From Limnomonas spitsbergensis (lineage: Eukaryota > Chlorophyta > Chlorophyceae > Chlamydomonadales), in contig JAYJMM010000099.1 of NCBI GenBank assembly GCA_037349105.1, positions 2,356,001-2,420,000 of the forward strand: a stretch of 64,000 bases of DNA, in the 5' to 3' direction. The translations under genes and the position numbers were made by a program. Numbering within the stretch: the first letter of the stretch is position 1; each line of letters opens with the position of its first letter. Positions 61,401-64,000 of this stretch are shown here, in pieces. The notes under the pieces were generated by a model. It searched no databases. It worked only from the letters and a program-made list of their open reading frames with translations, and was not told the origin of the DNA.

Positions 61401-64000
61401 ATGGGTGATGAGATGGTCCCCCTGCATGCCGGTGGTGATTGAGGGATAAGGGTCTGAGCTTTAGATTAAAGGCTCATGGTAGGCGTCTGTTGGGGGTAGC
61501 TTGAGCTCGGTGATGAGGCGGTCCACCTCAGGGAAGGGCCGGGGGGTAGCCAGGTGACCGTTTTTCGCCGGGAAGGGTCTTTTCTTTGCCCGTCCCAGGC
61601 CGGGCGGGGGTCTCAAAGTGGCCGGCGGTATGGACTCCACCTGCATGTGGACATTCTGGTTTAGAGGCTAGGGTTGAGGGTTGAGGGTTTTGGGTTTCAG
61701 GCTTAACATTAGGGGTGACGACGGTCCTCCTTGATCGTGGTGGTGGCTGATGGTTCAGGTCTTGGGGCTTCTCCCGTCATCCCCTCCCTCCCCCAACCCC
61801 TTCTTCCCCCCCCCCCCCCAGTCAACCCTTCTATTTTCTACGTCTCCCCCCCAGCCCTTTCAACCTCCCATCTTTCCCCTCCCCTCACCACCACCAACGT
61901 GTACCTCTGAGATGATGACGCTGATGGGCAGGCCCTCCAACAGCCTGCCTAACAGCACACTCCGTAGCCCTCTCTCTACCCCCTCCCCCCCCCGCCCCGT
62001 CAACTCTCTTATCTTCCCCTCCCCCCCCCCCGCCCCGTCAACTCTCTTATCTTCCCCCTCCCCCCCCCCCCGCCCCGTCAACTCTCTTATCTTCCCCCTC
62101 CTCCCCCCCCCCGCCCCGTCAACTCTCTTATCTTCCCCTCCCCCCCCCCCCGCCCTGTCAACTCTCTTATCTTCCCCCTCCCCCCCCCGCCCCGTCAACT
62201 CTCTTATCTTCCCCCTCCCCCCCCCCGCCCCGTCAACTCTCTTATCTTCCTCCTCCCCCCCCCCGCCCCGTCAACTCTCTTATCTTCCCCCTCCCCCCCC
62301 CCGCCCCGTCAACTCTCGTATCTTCCCCCTCCCCCCCCCCCGCCCCGTCAACTCTCTTATCTTCCCCCTCCCCCCCCCCCCGCCCCGTCAACTCTCTTAT
62401 CTTCCCCCTCCCCCCCCCCCCGCCCCGTCAACTCTCTTATCTTCCTCCTCCCCCCCCCCGCCCCGTCAACTCTCTTATCTTCCCCCTCCCCCCCCCCGCC
62501 CCGTCAACTCTCTTATCTTCCCCCTCCCCCCCCCCGCCCCGTCAACTCTCTTATCTTCCTCCTCCCCCCCCCCGCCCCGTCAACTCTCTTATCTTCCCCC
62601 TCCCCCCCCCCCGCCCCGTCAACTCTCTTATCTTCCCCCTCCCCCCCCCCGCCCCGTCAACTCTCTTATCTTCCACCTCCCCCCCCCCGCCCCGTCAACT
62701 CTCTTATCTCCCCCCTCCCCCCCCCCCCCCGCCCCGTCAACTCTCTTATCTTCCCCCTCCCCCCCCCCCCGCCCCGTCAACTCTCTTATCTTCCCCCTCC
62801 TCCCCCCCCCCGCCCCGTCAACTCTCTTATCTTCCCCCTCCCCCCCCCCCCCCTCAGCCCCTTCAACCTTCCACCCCAACGTGTACCTCTGTGATGATGA
62901 GGCTAATGGGCAGGGCCTCTAGGACAGCCTGACGGAAAGCACGCTCCGTGCCCTCTCCCCCCCCTTCAACCTCCCATCTCCCCCCTTGCGCATGTACCTT
63001 TGTAATGATGAGGCTGATGGGCAGGTCCTCCAGCACGGCCTGACGAATGGCGCGCTCTGTCGCAAGCATCACACCTTCACACGCATCCACAGCCAGCAGC
63101 ACGCCGTCCGCCAAACGCATCGCAGCCGTCACCTCATCGTTGAAGTTCACATGGCCTGGCAGGGCCAGTGGGAGGGGGGGGGGGGGTAGGTAAGATGAGG
63201 ACCAGACGTCCTTAGTCATATATTGCAATATCTCCACCCTATCCCACCTGCTGCATGCAGCATACACCCCTGTCACCCACCCACGCACTCATGCCCCACA
63301 TATTCACCAACACCCCACCCCCACCCATCCACATAATCACCCACCCACTTACTCACCCCCCACTCATCCACCCACTCACCCACCCACTCACTTACTCACC
63401 CCCCACCCATTCACCCACTCAACCATCCACTCACACATGTCCCACATATTCACCCACACACTCACGTACCCCCCACCTGTCCACTCACCCACTCACTCAC
63501 CCCCACACGTCCATTCACCTACAAGGTCATCCACCCCCACCCACTCATTCAACCCCACACATCCACTCACCTGCATATCCACCCCCCCCCCCACCCACTC
63601 ACTCACCCCCTACCCAAGCACTCACGCCCCACCCACTCACTCACCCCCTACCCAAGCACTCACGCCCCACCCACTCACCCGGGCAGTCAATGATGTTGAG
63701 CAGGTAACTCTTTCCGCTCGCAGCCTCCATGACCAGGGACATGGGCATGGCTTTGATGCTCATGCCGCGCGACTGCTCGTCCAGGCGGGTGTCCGTGAAT
63801 CTCAGCTGCTTTTGATGCAAGCGGTACTCACGCTGAGGCAGCTCGTGCGTCTATACGAGGAAAGCAGACAGCAGGGGGGCGAGAGGTTGTTACTAAATGC
63901 CAAAATTTATTTAGATAAGCCCACATCACAAATCTGCTACTGACACAGGTGATACTCCCTCTGCTGCACCTCGTGCGTCTGTGCAAGACAGGCAGGCAGG
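49165..64000 (-). CDS. EFTUD2: U5 snRNP GTPase Snu114 / EFTUD2, sixteen exons, 5' end outside
   Basis: EF-2-like GTPase of the U5 snRNP that drives Brr2 activation and spliceosome disassembly in the nucleus. Exons in transcript order: 63850-63679, 63155-62998, 61335-61088, 60661-60516, 60212-59998, 59395-59249, 57033-56974, 56288-56134, 55317-55191, 54693-54606, 53232-53036, 52797-52639, 52229-52043, 51217-51033, 49962-49858, 49302-49165. They sum to 2487 nt, one frame. Visible: FTDTRLDEQ (switch I side), [13 protein letters not shown] (G3), [19 protein letters not shown] (G4, with TKVD instead of NKxD), [52 protein letters not shown], and HLAREFM-type end [15 protein letters not shown]. The P-loop and acidic N-terminus (about 145 residues in human) lie off the right edge. 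Almost every intron carries decayed copies of its own exon edges. Confidence 0.95.
49342..49441 (+). repeat. (CA)n microsatellite, about 48 units
   Basis: Uninterrupted dinucleotide run in intron O-P, GT on the transcribed strand. Confidence 0.98.
49555..49745 (-). repeat. Two decayed copies of exon P acceptor junction
   Basis: Plus: cttgaccaacaacttgcgca at 49555 and cagatcaacttgcttgcaag at 49671, each with gcctgxcgatcaaa and gatgagcg. Confidence 0.85.
49793..49857 (-). repeat. Copy of exon O donor junction
   Basis: cccctccccgtacctgtaca occurs at 49789 and again at the true donor (49845), with a ttttagggttaacggtta spacer between. Confidence 0.8.
49858..49962 (-). CDS. EFTUD2: Snu114 exon O
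   Basis: Acceptor gctgctgctgtag, donor gtacgg, 35 codons: [20 protein letters not shown] then [15 protein letters not shown]. Confidence 0.95.
49963..50535 (-). repeat. GCA/GTA triplet-rich array in intron N-O
   Basis: Imperfect gcagcaggtagcaggcagca; four copies of the higher-order marker aacaacatgacttgggcagc at 50157, 50231, 50390 and 50503. Confidence 0.9.
50590..51010 (-). repeat. Decayed copies of exon N donor junction with TTTAGGG runs
   Basis: Plus: ctctcacctgggtgtggtac at 50692 and 50862, tgggtgtggtaccgcagagg at 50769 and 50937, and one at 50618. Spacers are agggtctagggtttag-type. Confidence 0.9.
51033..51217 (-). CDS. EFTUD2: Snu114 exon N
   Basis: Acceptor tttcccacag, donor gtgaga. 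[52 protein letters not shown]-2 domain IV/V region. Confidence 0.95.
51258..51290 (-). repeat. Copy of exon N acceptor junction
   Basis: gggggtctggactgcaacgt then agtacactgcgataaaa, against gggggtctggatctcgacgt then agtacactgtgggaaaa. Confidence 0.85.
51300..51904. other. Low-complexity part of intron M-N
   Basis: ggtgagcgggagtgtgtagg in three copies at 51490-51600 (51-bp spacing), then AT-rich and a C run at 51799-51820. Confidence 0.6.
51905..51990 (-). repeat. Copy of exon M donor junction
   Basis: Minus: ACGGCACGTAGAGTGGCTTA then CTCGGCATTCCTCATGGCGA, at over 85% identity to the exon, with donor-like gtgcaagg. Confidence 0.9.
52043..52229 (-). CDS. EFTUD2: Snu114 exon M
   Basis: Acceptor cacccctgcag, donor gtgagg. 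[53 protein letters not shown]. Confidence 0.97.
52420..52480 (-). repeat. Copy of exon L donor junction
   Basis: tcaaggatggagtcctgcac, then aagcaggttattgtcaaccc, against exon gatcgagtcccgcactgcat, cagcaggttcttgtcgacct. Confidence 0.8.
52639..52797 (-). CDS. EFTUD2: Snu114 exon L
   Basis: Acceptor ccgctcgcag, donor gtataa. [53 protein letters not shown]. Confidence 0.95.
53036..53232 (-). CDS. EFTUD2: Snu114 exon K
   Basis: Acceptor tttacctgcag, donor gtaagg. [60 protein letters not shown]. Confidence 0.97.
53233..53770 (-). repeat. 134-bp tandem array carrying exon K's acceptor
   Basis: Five copies counting the exon: the word acgacagggtcggcaacctt recurs at 53201, 53335, 53469, 53601 and 53735 (periods 134, 134, 132, 134). 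Each copy holds about 45 bp of exon K, the acctgcag acceptor, and gggtttagggtga. Confidence 0.97.
53975..54310 (+). repeat. Minisatellite, 32-bp unit, about 10 copies
   Basis: Unit ataaaccctacccccccctc then ccctccaacct, with a telomere-like aaaccct core. Confidence 0.95.
54475..54525 (-). repeat. Copy of exon J donor junction
   Basis: Minus: GATAGCTTGATGAAGGATGT then GAGAGAGCTAGACGCAG and gtgtgtg. Confidence 0.85.
54606..54693 (-). CDS. EFTUD2: Snu114 exon J
   Basis: Acceptor gtgcatctgcag, donor gtgtgt. [29 protein letters not shown]. Confidence 0.95.
54750..55007. other. Intron I-J, first part
   Basis: cagctacatcagctgtaact-type repeats at 54765-54900. Confidence 0.7.
55008..55135 (+). repeat. 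Dispersed repeat D, copy 1
   Basis: cagctacactcaggccgctg, gccggaggccccatttgtgg, then aggtttggtcctaatcgagc. Confidence 0.8.
55191..55317 (-). CDS. EFTUD2: Snu114 exon I
   Basis: Acceptor ctctcccgcag, donor gtgagt. [41 protein letters not shown] nearer AG inside the exon (CAGAG/TGTGG) also keeps phase but drops conserved residues. Confidence 0.93.
55380..55790 (-). repeat. Four decayed copies of exon I acceptor junction
   Basis: Plus: gtggtgatctcgaccatggt (55391), gtggcgatctttgatctcac (55514), gtggtgattttgaccacact (55623) and gtggtgatcttgactgcact (55725). Each is followed by gagaggxxtgcgggag, the inverted acceptor. Confidence 0.95.
56134..56288 (-). CDS. EFTUD2: Snu114 exon H
   Basis: Acceptor ggtgagcgcag, donor gtgggg. 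[48 protein letters not shown]. Confidence 0.93.
56690..56830 (-). repeat. Dispersed repeat D, inverted copy
   Basis: Minus: ccaactacactctggcctcg, ggtatggtcccaatcgggcc. Confidence 0.65.
56866..56925 (-). repeat. Copy of exon G
   Basis: [17 protein letters not shown] in the minus frame against [17 protein letters not shown]; followed by gtgggtg like the true donor. Confidence 0.9.
56974..57033 (-). CDS. EFTUD2: Snu114 exon G (20 codons)
   Basis: Acceptor ctcttctgcag, donor gtgggt. [20 protein letters not shown], an acidic loop of EF-2 domain II that human EFTUD2 also has. Confidence 0.93.
57034..57714. repeat. Intron F-G tandem units of about 160 bp
   Basis: Three diverged units around cgaggcacagcatcaagggg, gcagatgtgggxxtgtg, gggagcaacxxgtttt and agctgcccaagaaggggcag (57100-57210, 57220-57350, 57370-57480). 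Confidence 0.7.
57715..58050 (-). repeat. Three decayed copies of exon F donor junction
   Basis: Plus: ccggcctcatggtcccacag (57724), cagcctgatggtcccgcaga (57861) and cccggcctgacggtccatac (58028), against ctggcctgatggttccgctg in the exon; two continue with tgcgtccaaagccc. Confidence 0.92.
58208..59165 (+). repeat. Minisatellite, 55-bp unit, about 16 copies, from repeat D
   Basis: Unit ctcagctacatgtcagctac, actccggcctctggctggca, gccccatttgcgtgg. The last copy continues into repeat D (catttgtggccagccatgct, caggtttggtcccaatcttg). The 300-codon open frames are artefacts. Confidence 0.95.
59249..59395 (-). CDS. EFTUD2: Snu114 exon F
   Basis: Acceptor ctccctcag, donor gtgagc, 49 codons: [49 protein letters not shown]. 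Confidence 0.95.
59570..59960 (-). repeat. Three decayed copies of an exon E segment
   Basis: gcaagtgctccaacagcatg (59606), gcaagagctccaacagcatg (59767) and gcaagtgcttcaacagcatg (59925), against exon ggcacgtgctccaccaacat, each after a cctaatcxacag or ggtaatcaacag word. Confidence 0.88.
59998..60212 (-). CDS. EFTUD2: Snu114 exon E
   Basis: Acceptor tgcgcctcgcag, donor gtggga. [65 protein letters not shown]. Confidence 0.95.
60275..60310 (-). repeat. Copy of an exon E segment
   Basis: gaggtacacgcccatctcca then agagcatgcactcag, against gaggtacacgcccatctctg then aaagcatggactcga. Confidence 0.92.
60516..60661 (-). CDS. EFTUD2: Snu114 exon D
   Basis: Acceptor cacctctgcag, donor gtgagt. [48 protein letters not shown]. 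Confidence 0.97.
60830..60945 (-). repeat. Copies of exon D segments
   Basis: 60832-60866 (aagtggacgtcatcccacag then ccgcctgg) and 60919-60945 (gcgcctgcggaagcacctgg) match two parts of exon D. Confidence 0.88.
61088..61335 (-). CDS. EFTUD2: Snu114 exon C
   Basis: Acceptor ccatgcag, donor gtgaga. [20 protein letters not shown], then an insertion-prone stretch [20 protein letters not shown], and [22 protein letters not shown] completes the G4 motif. Confidence 0.97.
61468..61537 (-). repeat. Copy of exon C acceptor side
   Basis: Minus frame [18 protein letters not shown], then diverges. At over 90% identity over 60 bp. A shorter trace lies at 61400-61430. Confidence 0.95.
61530..61625. repeat. 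Dispersed repeat C, copy 2
   Basis: Matches 8911-9006; it abuts the copied exon C start. Confidence 0.45.
61900..61965 (-). repeat. Copy of exon B donor side, most diverged
   Basis: Minus frame [13 protein letters not shown] with gtacacg after it. Confidence 0.9.
61975..62860 (+). repeat. Minisatellite, 37 to 42-bp unit, about 23 copies
   Basis: Unit cgtcaactctcttatcttcc then a C run with cgcccc. Sits exactly between two copies of the exon B donor junction. Confidence 0.95.
62888..62958 (-). repeat. Copy of exon B donor side
   Basis: Minus frame [20 protein letters not shown] then E, with gtacac after it; the exon has K at that place. Confidence 0.95.
62998..63155 (-). CDS. EFTUD2: Snu114 exon B
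   Basis: Acceptor tggccctgccag, donor gtacat. [52 protein letters not shown]. Chosen over its copies because only this one gives K of the G4 box and the upstream half. Confidence 0.97.
63270..63670 (+). repeat. Cccacccactca-type repeat in intron A-B
   Basis: Imperfect 8 to 12-bp units; higher-order copy ccctacccaagcactcacgc at 63608 and 63648. Confidence 0.9.
63679..63850 (-). CDS. EFTUD2: Snu114 exon A
   Basis: Acceptor tcctcgtatag, donor gtgagt. [54 protein letters not shown]. The preceding exon, expected to end VEQ with the P-loop, is off the edge. Confidence 0.93.
63940..64000 (-). repeat. Copy of exon A acceptor junction
   Basis: Minus: cttgcacag then ACGCACGAGGTGCAGCAGAG and GGAGTATCACCTGTG, reading [11 protein letters not shown] against [11 protein letters not shown]. 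Confidence 0.88.

Noticed and set aside
61750..62922. 390-codon Pro-rich plus frame
   Set aside because: C-rich minisatellite in Snu114 intron B-C, antisense to the gene.
62888..62958. Alternative, mutually exclusive exon B
   Set aside because: Copy is only the last 70 bp of the exon, lacks an acceptor, and ends in Glu where the G4 box needs Lys.

Overview
The window is nuclear DNA from a eukaryote, most likely a green alga with a large, repeat-rich genome. A prasinophyte of the Cymbomonas/Pyramimonas kind would fit, but this is an inference and no marker in the window proves it. The evidence is: genes with many short exons and GT-AG introns; a granule-bound starch synthase with a C-terminal tail of the kind known from Chlamydomonas; plant-type telomere-like TTTAGGG tracts inside introns; and LINE and Ty3 retroelement relics. 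No prokaryotic operon, rRNA, tRNA or CRISPR array was seen.

Layout. 1-3963: 5'-truncated, decayed LINE on the minus strand, with reverse transcriptase, chromo-like segment, PHD finger and a methyltransferase-like domain that runs off the left edge. 3966-7690: AT-rich repeats and no convincing gene. 7698-11618: exons of one or two uncharacterised minus-strand membrane/helical proteins, embedded in minisatellites. 11620-17830: non-coding duplicated segments and two dispersed repeat families (A, B). 17842-20900: Ty3 RT fragment, a four-copy hairpin repeat and gag-like degenerate ORFs. 21023-25133: 3' half (four exons) of granule-bound starch synthase, plus strand. 27849-32816 (minus) and 40435-47074 (plus): a head-to-head pair of paralogous TIR-ARM genes, each with a TIR domain split over the first exons and a single large ARM-repeat exon. 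49165-63850: sixteen exons of the U5 snRNP GTPase Snu114/EFTUD2, minus strand, running off the right edge.

How sure the gene models are. The sixteen Snu114 exons were chained by splice site, phase and family alignment. They sum to 2487 nt, which is 828 codons plus a stop with no frame break. The two TIR-ARM genes have exons of identical length and phase (133, 135, 123 nt, then 102 or 105 nt, then the ARM exon), so each validates the other.

The most unusual feature is what the introns are made of. In starch synthase, Snu114 and at least one TIR-ARM gene, most introns contain one to about nine degenerate copies of the adjoining exon-intron junction. Donor-side copies lie downstream of the exon and acceptor-side copies upstream, often next to TTTAGGG tracts. 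Several other introns are filled with minisatellites, some of which appear to have grown from the end of a dispersed repeat.
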